Source of the DNA: Acanthosepion pharaonis
Taxonomy: Eukaryota; Mollusca; Cephalopoda; Sepiida; Sepiidae
Length of the DNA: 64,000 nt
Direction: 5' to 3'
Assembly: GCA_903632075.3 (NCBI GenBank)
Contig: CAHIKZ030005493.1
Span: 234,501 to 298,500, forward strand
Part shown: positions 22,586-32,998 of the stretch, in pieces
Layout of the letters: each line of letters starts with the position of its first letter
How positions within the stretch are numbered: the first letter of the stretch is position 1
Notes under the pieces: generated by a model
The model's database searches: none
Told to the model about the DNA's origin: nothing
Seen by the model: the letters and a program-made list of their open reading frames with translations, nothing else
Made by a program: the position numbers and the translations under genes

Positions 22586-22912
22586 TATCCGTCTATATTT
22601 CTGAGATGAGGTATTATGTACACTATTTACATTATTCGGACTATTGTCCTCATCTTTGTCGACATATTTATTACAACGTTTCGACCGTTGTACGCTCTAG
22701 CCTTCTTCAGGTGGTTGGAATGTCGAATTGGACCCTTTATTTTGCTCACTGGGGTAGACTGTTCTAGTTCCACGTGCCATGTCTAACGGATGTCAGTTAT
22801 CAGTTATCTCCTGTTAATACCCCTCTCCAATTTCTCCAGCGCCTTAACCGTGTATGGAACTCACACCCTTTGGGTCCTGTCACTGGATATAATCAAGGAC
22901 TTTATCCTCAAG
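22586..22912 (-). repeat. tRNA-derived SINE 'B'
   Basis: The same arrangement as 6335-6668: tail CTATATTTCTGAGATGAGG, hairpin motif (22678-22714), body, then the tRNA-like head with the complement of the B box (CGTGTATGGAACTCACACCC) near 22850. Confidence 0.85.
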
Positions 22913-22914
22913 GA

Positions 22915-23005
22915 CTCAGGGCACAATGGATAAATGCGTTAGTTAGATCCAGTAAAAGGACCCAAAGAGTGTGAGTTCAATACCCGGTTAAGGCAGTGAA
23001 GAATT
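22915..23005 (+). repeat. SINE 'B' head in opposite orientation
   Basis: GGCACAATGGATAAATGCGTTAG is followed by GAGTGTGAGTTCAATACCCG and GTTAAGGCAGTG, an A-box/B-box head facing away from the copy at 22586-22912. The two heads meet, giving a head-to-head pair. Confidence 0.82.
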
Positions 23006-23009
23006 TTTT

Positions 23010-23815
23010 TTTACTATTAAAATGCCTTAAAAAAATACAATCATGCTTTTTCTAGCTTCCAGTCATATAAAAAAAAGTTAGTACACTCCACGAAGTTCTT
23101 ATTTTTAAGCAATATGAATATATCAATAATGGCTCTTCTTTTAAACAATGGATGCAGAGTGAGGCTCGCCTCAAATGAGGCTTAATTTGAATCCGTTAAC
23201 AGAAAATTACAAAAATATTGATATATTCAAATTACAGATTCAGCAGATTTTGCAGTTATACTATCTTTAATTGTTAATGTCGATATTTAGCAGGATTTAG
23301 ATGCTCGACTATTATCCAAATTTTTGAACAGTCAAGGAATCTTCATGAATTGATTTGTAAGAAAATTAAACAAATAAGAGTAATTTGAAAGTTTCGAACC
23401 TGTAAGAAATCTTTATCCGATTCGACCAGCACGTTACGAAAAATGCAATATTACACATGGATTTTCATCAAATGGTTTGAAAGGAAACAGTTTTTGCAGA
23501 AAAAGAAATCAGTGTTGGAATTTTAAACATTTAAGTAAATTTCATCTACAGCGACCAATGAATATTTGAAGAAGCACTTTATAAAATTGTAAATAAAATG
23601 TATTTGCAAATTTTCCAAATCCCAATGTATCTTCAATGATGTCAAGAAATCCCCCCCCCAGTTCATTGGGAAAATAAAAACAGTATTTTTACCAGGTCAC
23701 TATACGAGTTATACTGATAACAGGTAATCCATTACCATCTCCTGAATGATCGGGCCATCTCTCACTAAACCAGTTTCCTCATCAGTTTATAACACTAATC
23801 TTATAAATATAAGCA
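23010..23815. other. no recognisable feature
   Basis: AT-rich with no partner found. A short C-run is at 23652-23659. Confidence 0.4.
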
Positions 23816-23819
23816 ATTA

Positions 23820-24306
23820 TACTCGTCCTTAGGTGTTTTAGCATGTAAATCATCAAACCAATACCCAAGGGAGAAAATAAAAGGTAAAAAAAAAAGAACT
23901 AAGAACATATATTTCTGGCGAAAGTAATCGTCTAGAATCTAAGTTCAGAGTCCAAAGGAAAAAAAACCTCCGATACGAGTAAAGTAAAACTAACTAAACA
24001 AAGTGCTCAATACGCTAAGCAGAGCAAATAAAGCAAAGTAAAGCTAAAGAACCAGACAAACCTACATAGGTTTCACCTACGCGGATTGTCCCTAATTTTT
24101 CTCATGCTGTATCCGGTAATTAAGTTAGCCACATTAGACATGCATCTATAGCTTAATTTTATATAATTTTTATTAAATATTTCATACAATTCACTAGTTT
24201 GTATGTTTATATATAGGTTTATATTTTATGTTCTGATTGCACCTCTTTAGCCAGTCTACCCTGATGATCCACGTAGGTGAAATCTGTCTAGGTTTGTCTA
24301 GGTTTG
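23820..24306 (-). repeat. dispersed repeat 'C', copy 1
   Basis: In reverse orientation it matches 27527-27965: TATACTCGTCC, TAATCGTCTAGAATCTAA, CTCAATACGCTAAGCAGAGCA and AACCTACATAGGTTTCACC. It also contains its own inverted arms, AGACAAACCTACATAGGTTT (24056-24075) facing ATCTGTCTAGGTTTGTCTAG (24281-24300). It ends at a (TA)n run, as copy 2 does. Confidence 0.82.

Positions 24307-24307
<1 letters not shown>

Positions 24308-24366
<59 letters not shown>
24308..24366. repeat. (TA)n microsatellite
   Basis: About 29 TA units directly adjoining dispersed repeat 'C'. Confidence 0.96.
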
Positions 24367-24371
<5 letters not shown>

Positions 24372-24475
24372 TAAGGGGTGCTATATTTATGGGATAAAGG
24401 GCACAATATCAGAGATAGAGCGTGTGTACATATAAAAGTGAACATAAAGTTGACTTCAATGTTCAATTTTATTCA
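24366..24475 (+). repeat. dispersed repeat flanking (TA)n, inverted partner of 49485-49590
   Basis: AGTCTTAAGGGGTGCTATAT, TTATGGGATAAAGGGCACAA and ATCAGAGATAGAGCG are repeated reverse-complemented at 49485-49590, there too beside a (TA)n tract. Confidence 0.8.
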
Positions 24476-24478
24476 TAG

Positions 24479-24485
<7 letters not shown>

Positions 24486-24533
<48 letters not shown>

Positions 24534-24600
24534 TAGATAGATATATAGATAGATAGATATATAGATAGATAAAAAGAAAGAACAGTAAGATATATAATCC
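24486..24600. repeat. (TA)n-(GATA)n and shared flank
   Basis: A TA run, then GATA units. The right flank AAAGAAAGAACAGTAAGATA then TAATCCGGTGTTCTT reappears at 53250-53285 beside another (TA)n tract. Confidence 0.88.
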
Positions 24601-24651
24601 GGTGTTCTTATAGATATTTTTATCAGAATCTATTCATATAGACACGCGACC

Positions 24652-25008
24652 GTGTGGTTAGAATGGAATTTTGACTTACCGACTATAATGTCTAAATTTG
24701 AATTTTACAATGGTCAATTTGTTAGCTGTTTTCTTAATGTTATGTGCTTGGCGGGTGTGATTCAAGCGGACGGCATCGTTGGACAGTGTTTTAAAACCAT
24801 ATCGCGACTTGACACAAGAATTGTGAGTGAAAGTCGGTATACGGAACTGTTCAGAAATTGTAGATTGTTGTCCTGGCACGAAATCCCACGTTATCGTGAC
24901 TGCAAGTTTAAGGACATTTCAGCTCAAATTGTTGTCTTCCCCACCCCGGATTATGAGTTCCATCCCAGAAAATGTAACAAATGTCTGCCCGGCATAGTTG
25001 CAGTATAA
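24652..25008 (+). CDS. 118-codon open frame, unrecognised
   Basis: A moderately long open frame with balanced amino-acid composition (SWHEIPRYRDCKFKD is representative). It has seven cysteines and an apolar stretch at residues 23-40. No domain is recognised and there is no upstream promoter or partner exon. It could be a fragment of a gene or retroelement, or chance. The surrounding DNA from 24600 to 25200 holds nothing else. Confidence 0.2.
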   Translation: MWLEWNFDLPTIMSKFEFYNGQFVSCFLNVMCLAGVIQADGIVGQCFKTISRLDTRIVSESRYTELFRNCRLLSWHEIPRYRDCKFKDISAQIVVFPTPDYEFHPRKCNKCLPGIVAV

Positions 25009-25203
25009 ACCAGGTGTGGGTTACGCGGGAGTTGAGCAAACACATATGTGCGTGAGCGAGCGTCTGTAAAAGGAATTTATTTAGGTAACCTAGCAGACGA
25101 GTGTAGTGTGAAACGGGTACCCAGCAATTATCTAGCGATGTATCTCTGTCATTTGGCTCCTATCTCGCCAGATTTTTCATATTAATTTATCTCAATGTAT
25201 TTT

Positions 25204-25535
25204 AGGGTCACATCACGCTGAAACATTAATTAGCGTAGGATCACCGAAGTTAAGCAACGTCGAGCCTAGTCAGTACCTAGATGGGTGACCGCTTTGAAAT
25301 ACCAGGTGCTGTAAGCTTGGATGTGCGGGTTGTAAGACTTAGATGTGCGGGTGGTGTATAATGGATAATGGCTCGGAAAGTGATAATCGGAGAGCTGAGT
25401 TCCAATTCCATTTGGATCTGTTATATTCACTTACGCGTAAATATCCGTAGGAAAAGCATGAATTGACCTCTTCTAATCCTATCTATCGTTTAGTTAATAA
25501 GACTTGTCGTTCTAAACCATTATTATCTCAAAAAA
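25204..25535 (+). repeat. 5S-tRNA composite SINE, near full length
   Basis: The 5' part (25204-25320) is 5S-like: GTCACATCACGCTGAAACA, GAAGTTAAGCAACGTCGAGC, TAGATGGGTGACCGCTTTG and ATACCAGGTGCTGTAAGCTT. The next segment has a tRNA-like A box (ATGGATAATGGCTCGG, about 25358) and B box (GAGTTCCAATTCCA, about 25398). A lineage-specific tail follows (TTCACTTACGCG, AAATATCC, GGAAAAGCATGAAT). A complete unit therefore carries two kinds of internal pol III promoter. Confidence 0.82.
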
Positions 25536-25604
25536 GTCCAAAATATTTTCTGGCTTTAAATGTAAATGTTTTATGGACCGGAGAAAACGAATCAGCCATC
25601 TCAT

Positions 25605-25752
25605 CTATCTATCTCAGTCCGTTCATATCTATCTATCTATCTATCTATCTATCTCGGTCTGTTCATTATCTATCTATCTATCTATCTATCTATTCAGTTT
25701 GTTCATATCTGTCTATCCATTTCAGTCTCTAGATATCTATCTATTTATCCCT
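25605..25752. repeat. (TATC)n microsatellite, interrupted
   Basis: Several runs of TATC separated by CAGTCTGTTCAT-like spacers that also repeat, giving a short higher-order pattern. Confidence 0.9.
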
Positions 25753-25876
25753 TTTCTTTACATAACAGCCAGTAGACATTTGAACCTGTAAACCCAGCGG
25801 TTTATGAAAAAAAATTATTTTCTTTTTAATGTCTATTTTGTGTTCGTTACTCAACGAGTTCCTCGCAAAGACAAAA

Positions 25877-25895
25877 GGTGTGTGTGTGTGTGTAT

Positions 25896-25930
<35 letters not shown>
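25877..25930. repeat. (GT)n microsatellite
   Basis: About 27 GT units with two TATG interruptions. Confidence 0.95.
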
Positions 25931-25932
<2 letters not shown>

Positions 25933-26333
25933 TTATCATGGCGGAAAAATAAATATACCGGACTTTGCATGCCACCCCCCCTAACCTCAGTGTTACTTCC
26001 CCCGATCCGCTTTCGTTGGAGTTAATGAGAGTTTGAACGCTGAAGTCTTCGCGTTAATTGCCAGGAAGTTATTTCGTTACACACGTCTCTTGAATTGGAG
26101 ATCAGATAGGGTGTTCCGTTTGCCCGGGGCTCGAACCAGATTTATGATGGCGAATCAATGGAATTGCTCTTTAACGAAGAACTTTCACATATACAATCCC
26201 TGCTTTTCGCGATTTTTTTTTACTTTATCATTTTTAATTGATTTCTTTTTATTCACAATTGCACAACAGATACAGGTCTCTTTCCGCTTCTCTTTCTATC
26301 TCTTTCTCTTTCTCTCTCTCGCCCCTCTCTCCC

Positions 26334-26477
<144 letters not shown>

Positions 26478-26479
26478 GG

Positions 26480-26860
26480 TGGAGTAATGATTAGCGGCTT
26501 GGATTGAGAATCGGAGATCCGAGTTCGAATTCCAGTCGAATCCATTAAATTCGGGAAAGGTATGGATCCTTTCTTCTCCTTCCAGCTATGGGTAAATAGT
26601 AGGATAGACTGGGTTTTATAGCCTTGGGTGGCAACTGGTCTAAGAGAAGGACAACTCTGAATTCAAAACCTGCGGAAGGTCGTTTGGGGACCCTGTGGCA
26701 CGTAGTGCTCCAGGTCTCTTTATTCACCCCTTCAAAAAGTGTGGATGGTCCTGTACGAAATCTTCACCACTATAATCAAATCTCATGTGCTGTTGTCGGT
26801 CTGTGTTTCCTAGGAACCGATCAGCTTGACCCTCATACGTCGAATTCGACGGGGAGAGTC
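26480..26860 (+). repeat. tRNA-derived SINE
   Basis: GGTGGAGTAATGATTAGCGG supplies an A box, and GATCCGAGTTCGAATTCCAG supplies a near-canonical B box 33 bp later. A body follows that shares TTCTCC-TCCAGCTATGGGTAA with the tails of the 5S-tRNA SINEs, then AGCCTTGGGTGGCAACTGGTC. A fragment of this body recurs at 37520-37605. It ends at a (TA)n run. Confidence 0.8.
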
Positions 26861-26862
26861 GA

Positions 26863-26896
<34 letters not shown>

Positions 26897-27059
26897 GCAT
26901 GTATGTATGGTGCAACAGCAAAATTGTCTAATTATATTGTATCTTAGAAATAAAAATATCTTTTCCTGAAATTCTCCGAGGTTTTTATAATACGATTGGA
27001 CTCTACTTTGAACAAAAAAAGAATCTATTTATCTCGAAGTTGAAAATGATGATTCCTCT

Positions 27060-27235
27060 CTGCTGTTGTGACCTCCTGACGCACTTTTCATCTTTACTGG
27101 TCTTTCTTTTTAAAACTTATTTACCATTCTCTTGATGGTTCTTGAGTGGACTTTAAAGATGGAAGCCAGAATAGGAATGTTGCTACCATTACTGAACGCA
27201 TGAATGATCTTTTTCCTCTCACCATTGCTCATTTT
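27060..27235 (-). pseudogene. Tc1-like transposase N-terminal (HTH) fragment
   Basis: Read on the minus strand from the ATG at 27232, the frame gives MSNGERKKIIHAFSNGSNIP, then ILASIFKVHSRTIKRMVNKF and a stop. This has the helix-turn-helix layout of Tc1-family transposase N-termini (KxxII-A-xxxGxxIxxLAxxFxVxxRTIxR). Nothing of the catalytic domain follows. It is a different family from the element at 49644-51204. Confidence 0.55.
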
Positions 27236-27467
27236 GGAAGACAGTGGGGCTGATGCAAAACGATTTTAACCTGCTCTCTTTCTAGCTGAATAACTGAAAG
27301 GAGTTTTCTGTGATTCTTCCGACAAATGGTGTCAAGATGGCTGAACGTCTTATTTGAAAACCTGGAAAAAAGAAACTCAATTAGTTTTGTGGTATTTTAG
27401 ATATTAACCAATTTGTAGGATGGACAATTATCCAACGCTGTTACACGATTTGGACTATTTTGATGTA

Positions 27468-27470
<3 letters not shown>

Positions 27471-27527
<57 letters not shown>
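27471..27527. repeat. (TA)n microsatellite
   Basis: About 28 TA units between unique sequence and dispersed repeat 'C' copy 2. Confidence 0.96.
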
Positions 27528-27530
<3 letters not shown>

Positions 27531-27965
27531 TAAGTAAACCTAAATAGTCAGACTAACCTACCTAGGTTTCACCTACATGAGATTGTCAGAGGTGGACTAA
27601 AGAGGTGCTATAAAAACAGAAAATATATAGCCTACAACACAAAAACATTTATATATTTTCTGCTCTTATAGCACCTCTTTAGCCAGTCCGCCCTGACAAT
27701 CTGCGTAGGTGAAACCTAGGTAGGTTAGTCTGGCTCTTTAGGTTTACTTACTTAGTTTGCTCTACTTAGCGTATTGATCCCTTTAGTTATTTTTACTTTA
27801 CTCGTGTCGGAAGTTTTTTTCTTTAGATTCTAGACGATTATTTTCACCGGAGGTACATGTTCTTAGTTCTTTCTTTTTTTACCCTTTTTTTCCCTTCGGT
27901 ATTAGTTTGTTCGTTCAAAAGCTAAAATACCTAAGGTTTTTCCGGACGAGTATAATTGCTTACAT
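27527..27965 (+). repeat. dispersed repeat 'C', copy 2, with inverted arms
   Basis: It has arms of about 85 bp in inverted orientation. AGACTAACCTACCTAGGTTT (27562) and TTTCACCTACATGAGATTGT on the left face ACAATCTGCGTAGGTGAAAC and CTAGGTAGGTTAGTCTGGCT (27705-27735) on the right. The stretch after the right arm (27736-27965) matches copy 1 at 23820-24050 in reverse. Confidence 0.85.
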
Positions 27966-28380
27966 TTATAAGTTTATTAGTGTCTTCTAGCTGAGGTCAA
28001 TGGCATGAGATAGATCAACTGAGTCGCCATCTTGATCACCACAGCTAACAGCATCCAAATTTTTCTTGTGGACTCTACTGGAAAATCTTGTTTACAGTCT
28101 GAAACTAAAAACAATTTCTGAATTAAAACAATCAATTTCTGATAAATTTTCTTAAATTAATGTAGAAATGTGTCAAATGCTTTATACAAGTTTTGCTGAT
28201 GGCGTTCAGCATTGTGTTGAATATGAAGAAGAACCTTTTAAAAATGTCAAATAGTTTTTTTAATCATAACAAATCATTTTGTTTCGATGTGAAAATATTT
28301 ATAAATGTTCTTAAACTACTTTAATTTAATTTTGTTCAATAAAAGTTAACAAATAAAAAAGCCGTTAATTTTGCCGCAAG

Positions 28381-28381
<1 letters not shown>

Positions 28382-28442
<61 letters not shown>
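28382..28442. repeat. (TA)n-(GT)n microsatellite
   Basis: About 14 TA then 17 GT units. Confidence 0.96.
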
Positions 28443-28445
<3 letters not shown>

Positions 28446-28524
28446 GAATTGGTGTATACGGAATAAATTCCAATAAACAACAAATACTATTTTGAAAAGA
28501 GTGCTCAATACAGTATAGAGCGAA

Positions 28525-28680
28525 TATAATTATTTATTTAAAAATTTTAACATAAATATGTTATAAAATCATTACAAAAATAGTCATTTTGTTTCAACAC
28601 TTCTGGTGTCTTATCAAGTGATGGTGATTCTATTAGTGATTTCATAACATATTTATGTTATAATTTTCGAATAAATAATT

Positions 28681-28682
<2 letters not shown>
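28525..28682. repeat. palindromic MITE-like element
   Basis: The left arm AATTATTTATTTAAAAATTT then TAACATAAATATGTTAT is matched by the inverted right arm ATAACATATTTATGTTATAA then TTTTCGAATAAATAATT. Between them lies the variant hairpin motif CTTGATAA...GAAAC (28596-28622, minus strand). A related copy is at 36525-36625. Confidence 0.75.
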
Positions 28683-28713
<31 letters not shown>

Positions 28714-28726
28714 TATATATATATAT
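28682..28726. repeat. (AC)n-(AT)n microsatellite
   Basis: About 13 AC units, then AT units. Confidence 0.94.
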
Positions 28727-28894
28727 GTTGAGATGTTGTGAGTTTCCCGCGTGTCGGTGTATGAATCAAGACAAACACAGTTGTAGAGGAAAATACTGGT
28801 ATATTCATAAAAGCAATTAACAATAGAGTGATTAGTAGAACGAAGGTTGGTTAGTACGAAACAATATCCAAAGTCTATAGTCCAACGGTATGTA

Positions 28895-29875
28895 CCGGGT
28901 AAGCTTATCTGGACTGCTAAGATATTTAGCCACCCCACGAGGGCGTCGTGTGCGGCACAAGGCCTTTTTAATGTGGGCATTCCTGAGCCATTTTCGCTGG
29001 CAAAAATAACCCATTTGAACCTGTATAAACGGGTTCAGGGCCGGTTTACCCTCCCGAAGGAGACTCCGCCCTTCGGCGTAGCCCTCCTTCGGGTTCCTCG
29101 CCCCAGGAAGAGAGTTGAACCGAGCAGTCGCTCAGAAAGTATCTGGAATGCTAAGATATTTAGTCACCCCCACGAGGGCGTCATGTGGCACAAGGGCCTT
29201 TTAATGTGGGCATTCCCGAGCCATTAGGCTCGGCCAAAATAGCCCTGTTTACCCGTATAAACGGGTTCAGGGCCATAACCTCCTGAAGGAGACTTCGCCC
29301 TTCGGCGTAGCCTCCTTCGGGCTCTCGCCCGTAGGAAGAGAGTTGAACCGAGCAGTCGCTCAGAAAGTATCTGGGCTGCTAAGATATTCAGCCACCCACC
29401 CACGAGGGGTGTCATGCGGCCTAAGGCCTTTTTTAATGTGGGCACCCCCGAGCCATTAGGCTCGGCCAAAAAATAGCCCATTTGAACCCGTATAAACGTG
29501 GGGTTCAGGGCCGATTTACCTCCCGAAGGAGACTTCGCCCTTCGGCGTAGCCTCCTTCGGGTTCCTCTCGCCCGTGGGAAGAGAGTTGAACCGAGCAGTC
29601 GCTCAGAAAAGTATCTGGGCTGCTAAGATATTCAGCCACCCACCCACGAGGGTGTCATGCGGCACAAGGGCTACTAACTCAGCCAAAAATAGCCCATTTG
29701 AACCCGTATAAACGGGTTCTCCCACCCTCCCCGAAGGAGACTTCGCCCTTCGGCGTATCCGGAGACAGAGGGAACCAGTCGCTCCAGAAAAGTATCTGGG
29801 CTGCTAACCCTGACTCTCTCCCCAGAGCTGACTTATTAAGAGGACCAGTCCATTACTAGTTAGAAGGTGGGTGCC
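28895..29875 (+). repeat. GC-rich tandem array, unit about 180-245 bp, 4-5 copies
   Basis: TATCTGG-CTGCTAAGATATT starts units at 28906, 29140, 29368 and 29612, and a truncated one at 29793. Every full unit carries GGCACAAGGCCTTTT-like sequence and, in most, three strong hairpins. These are CGAGCCATTAGGCTCGG, GAACCCGTATAAACGGGTTC, and a nested stem from CCGAAGGAGACTTCGCC to CTCCTTCGGG. The array is markedly GC-richer than the AT-rich surroundings. I recognise no coding domain. Confidence 0.88.
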
Positions 29876-29984
29876 CCAACAATATATGTATATATATTGA
29901 ACAATAAAAAAATTAAATAATTAAAATCATCAGACACACTGAGTTGTATATTAATATTCCTTTGTTTTTATATTTATTTCATTT

Positions 29985-30233
29985 AGATTCTTCGACTAGT
30001 TTCGGCCAACATGGCCATCATCAGGAGAAAAATAATTTTCTGCTTGCTGGTAGCAGTGAACTACAGAAATGAATGTCTTGAGGGAGAAAATGAACTTTTG
30101 TCTGTAGTTTTCATTTGTTTTTTTAACGCGAATTTTGGTCATGTCTCTGTGTTGGTCAAACAGTCTCTTTTAAGTTGTTATTTGTGATAAGAGCTGGATG
30201 AATTTATGCTGCTCTGAATTCCCTTGGTCATTT

Positions 30234-30235
<2 letters not shown>
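29985..30235 (-). repeat. retroelement 3' end with CTGATGA-hairpin-GAAA motif
   Basis: On the minus strand: CCTGATGATGGCCATGTTGG followed by CCGAAACTAG (29998-30027), then a short A-rich tail. GGCCA pairs with TGGCC to close a 3-nt loop. The arrangement looks like the 3' end of a LINE or Penelope-like element. No coding part is recognised upstream. Confidence 0.5.

Positions 30236-30289
<54 letters not shown>
30236..30289. repeat. (TA)n microsatellite
   Basis: About 27 TA units. Confidence 0.97.
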
Positions 30290-30291
<2 letters not shown>

Positions 30292-30504
30292 CGCGTCCTA
30301 AAGGGACATGGACGATTATAACTTTTTTTTTTTTTTTTACTAATCCCTTTTATTAATCCCTGGTTCTTTACAACCTTTGGTTCTTTTTTGGCATTTGTTT
30401 CTCTTATCATTTACAAACTCGTCAAGTAGGATTCTCTCTATTGCATTTCCTCCTTTCACTGTAATTTGTGGGTGATAAATTTTCCGAACCTTCTTTCCTC
30501 AATG

Positions 30505-30770
30505 TTTCCTTAGCCTAATGAGCCACGTGACAAAACTCATCATCCATATTCTGATAAATAGAGCGCGCAGCAGAATCAGGGCAGAAATAGGACAAGAACA
30601 GTGCGGGTTCTACAAAGACATCGACAACAAGGAATGTGATATTCATGCTTAGAATGTTATCAGAAAGAACAATATAAATGGAAAAAAAGACGTGTACGTA
30701 TGTTTCATAGACTACGCAAAGGCCTTCGACAAAGTACGACACAAGGATCTGCTAAACGAAAAGAAAAAAT
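30505..30770 (+). pseudogene. LINE RT palm fragment, duplicated piece
   Basis: This encodes RARSRIRAEIGQEQCGFYKD, a stop-containing linker, then VCFIDYAKAFDKVRHKDLL, the RT 'YxxAFDxV' block carrying a catalytic-region aspartate. The same DNA segment with about 94% identity by eye recurs at 31515-31755. The copy ends abruptly at AAACGAAAAGAAAAAATATT, where sequence that belongs upstream of the RT begins. Confidence 0.8.
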
Positions 30771-32755
30771 ATTTGGATAATGTGAAGGGAAGATATGAGG
30801 CTGACAATAGAAACATGAAAATGGGACTCACTAAGAGACGCTTTAGTGACATCAGCAAACGATATCATCCCAAAGGAGACAAGACGAAGAAGGAGAAACT
30901 AATGGATGACTGATGAGATTTTCGACATGATGGAAAGGTGACAGAAAACCCTGCCAAGATACGGAACGGAATACAGAAAATGACACAAGGAAATAAGGCT
31001 CAAATGCAGACAAACTAAAGAAGAATGGCTGAAAGAAAAATGTGCAGAAATAGAAAGATTGAGTACTACCAACAAAAGAGACATGCACATACAAATAAGA
31101 CAACTAACAGGACAGAAGACATGCTCATCAAGAGGCTGCCTAAAATCAAAGGATGGAACACTCATATTAGAGAAGGAAAACATTCTTCAACGCTGGAGCG
31201 AGTATATTGGAGAACTCTTCCACAACGAAAGGGAACAATCAACAATACACAGACCGACTGACGGACCTGGAATTCTGAAAACGAAGTCAAAGCCGCACTG
31301 GCCAAAGTGAAGAGAAACAAGGCGGCAGGGCCAGACGTAATTGTAGCAGAAATGCTAACAGCCTTAGATGATTTTGGCATAGACAAAATCATCGAAATAA
31401 CGAATGAAATCTACAGCAGAAGAGATATACTGGAAAACCTCAGCAGATCTATTTTCATAGCACTGCCTAAGAAACCAGGCGCAAACGAATGCGAACTCCA
31501 CCGAACACTCAGCCTAAGGAACCACGTGACAAAACCAATCATCCATATTCTGATGAATAGAGCGCGCAGCAGAATTAGGGCAGAAATAGGACAAGAACAG
31601 TGCCGGTTCTACAAAGACATCGACAACAAGGAATGTGATATTCATGCTTAGAATGTTATCATAAAGAGTGATATAAATGCAAAAAGAGGTGTGCGTATGT
31701 TCAATAGACTACGCAAAGGCCTTCGACAAAGTACGCCACAAGGATCTGCTGGAACTGCTCAGCAACCTTGATATATTCGGGAAAGATATCAGAATAATCA
31801 AGAACCTATACTGGATGCATGCGCATAGGGAACGAGTTCAGTGAATATACGAAAATAGAAAGGGCCGTAAGCATGCATCTTTTTACCTACCTGTTCACTT
31901 TATATAGCGAGGCAATTTGAAAGAATTGGAAACCCTACCGATTTGCATTGGCGGCCACAAATCTTAAAACATGAGATACGTAGATGTCAAATTAGATGAT
32001 AGCAGACGGAAAGATATTACAAAAATCTTAAGATAGCGACGGAGAGTGAGAAGAAGGGACCAACATAAACCACAAGAAGATCTTGGTCACAGTAAGAGGA
32101 TGAGCCCGAAATGCGATCTGAATGTCAGGGAACACTAGAATCAAGTAGACGGAAGTTTAAATACTTGAGAGTGTCTTGACAGAGGACGGTAAGTGCAACA
32201 CTGAGAGGCGTATTGGGATGGCCAGGACACATTCCAAATGCTGGGCAGAGTACTGCGAGACAGGAGGATATCTTTGTAACAAAGAAAAAGAATACTGAAC
32301 TGTTACGTGACATCTGTCCTTCTTTACGGCAGCAAATGTTGGACGATTTCCTCAAAGATGAAGAGACACGAGGCGACAGAGATGTGGTTCTACAGAAGGA
32401 TGCTAAGGATATCATGGACTGAGAGTGTGAACAATGATGATGTCTTAGAGAGGATGCAAACAAGGACAGGGCGTATACTTAACATCAGGAAGAGGCAGCT
32501 GAAGTTTCCGGGACACATAATGAGGAAAGAGGACCTGGAGAATCTGATACTCATGGGTCGAATAGAGAGAAAGAGAGACAAGCAAAAACAACACGTGACA
32601 TACCTGGTGGACTTAAGCAAGTAGATAGAACAGAACGTTGTCTGAGAGAGGAATGAGAGGGAAGGAACTTGTTGAGAGCTGCAAGGGATAAAGGGAGGTG
32701 GAGAGAAATGATCGTCTATGTCCTGAAAGGATATGGCACATAAAAAGAACAAGAA
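30771..32755 (+). pseudogene. non-LTR retrotransposon ORF2, rearranged and frameshifted
   Basis: In order: an endonuclease-RT linker (30880-31300, with KDGTLILEKENILQRWSEYI then GELFHNERE); RT block 1-2 (KRNKAAGPDVIVAEML at 31311); QEQCRFYKDID and YAKAFDKVRHKDLLELLSNL (31590-31760); a damaged catalytic region near 31970 where a RYVD frame is broken before the second aspartate; and a C-terminal block from about 32300 with EMWFYRRMLRISWTESVNND, then KRQLKFPGHIMRKEDLENLI. It ends near IVYVLKGYGT (32710-32740). At least five frameshifts or stops separate these pieces, so the element is dead. The C-terminal layout is RTE/Jockey-like. Confidence 0.85.
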
Positions 32756-32879
32756 TTGTCTACGCTTGTTACCATCCCTATTACATCCTACTGTATTGGT
32801 TCTCTACATCTTGGCTAATACTGACCTAATGTTAAATTTTAATATTACGAGGCCTTCCATAATTTTATGTCTAGTAAGT

Positions 32880-32998
32880 TCCTTTTAATGTGCAAAAGCA
32901 TTTGATAAAGTACGTTACAAGAACAGTTGGAACTGGAAGGTAAGATTCATGCATTGGGGAAGGATATTAGAATAATCCAGAACTTATACTAGACATGT
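32880..32998 (+). pseudogene. LINE RT palm fragment (second fossil)
   Basis: CAKAFDKVRYKNS is followed by a degenerate piece corresponding to LDIFGKDIRIIKNLYW. This is the same RT segment as at 31715-31815, more decayed, and it sits between the LINE above and a Penelope-like fragment. Confidence 0.68.

Noticed and set aside
28847..29481. Open frames across the GC-rich tandem array as a protein family
   Set aside because: Frames differ between units, unit lengths are not multiples of three, and hairpins explain the sequence conservation better.
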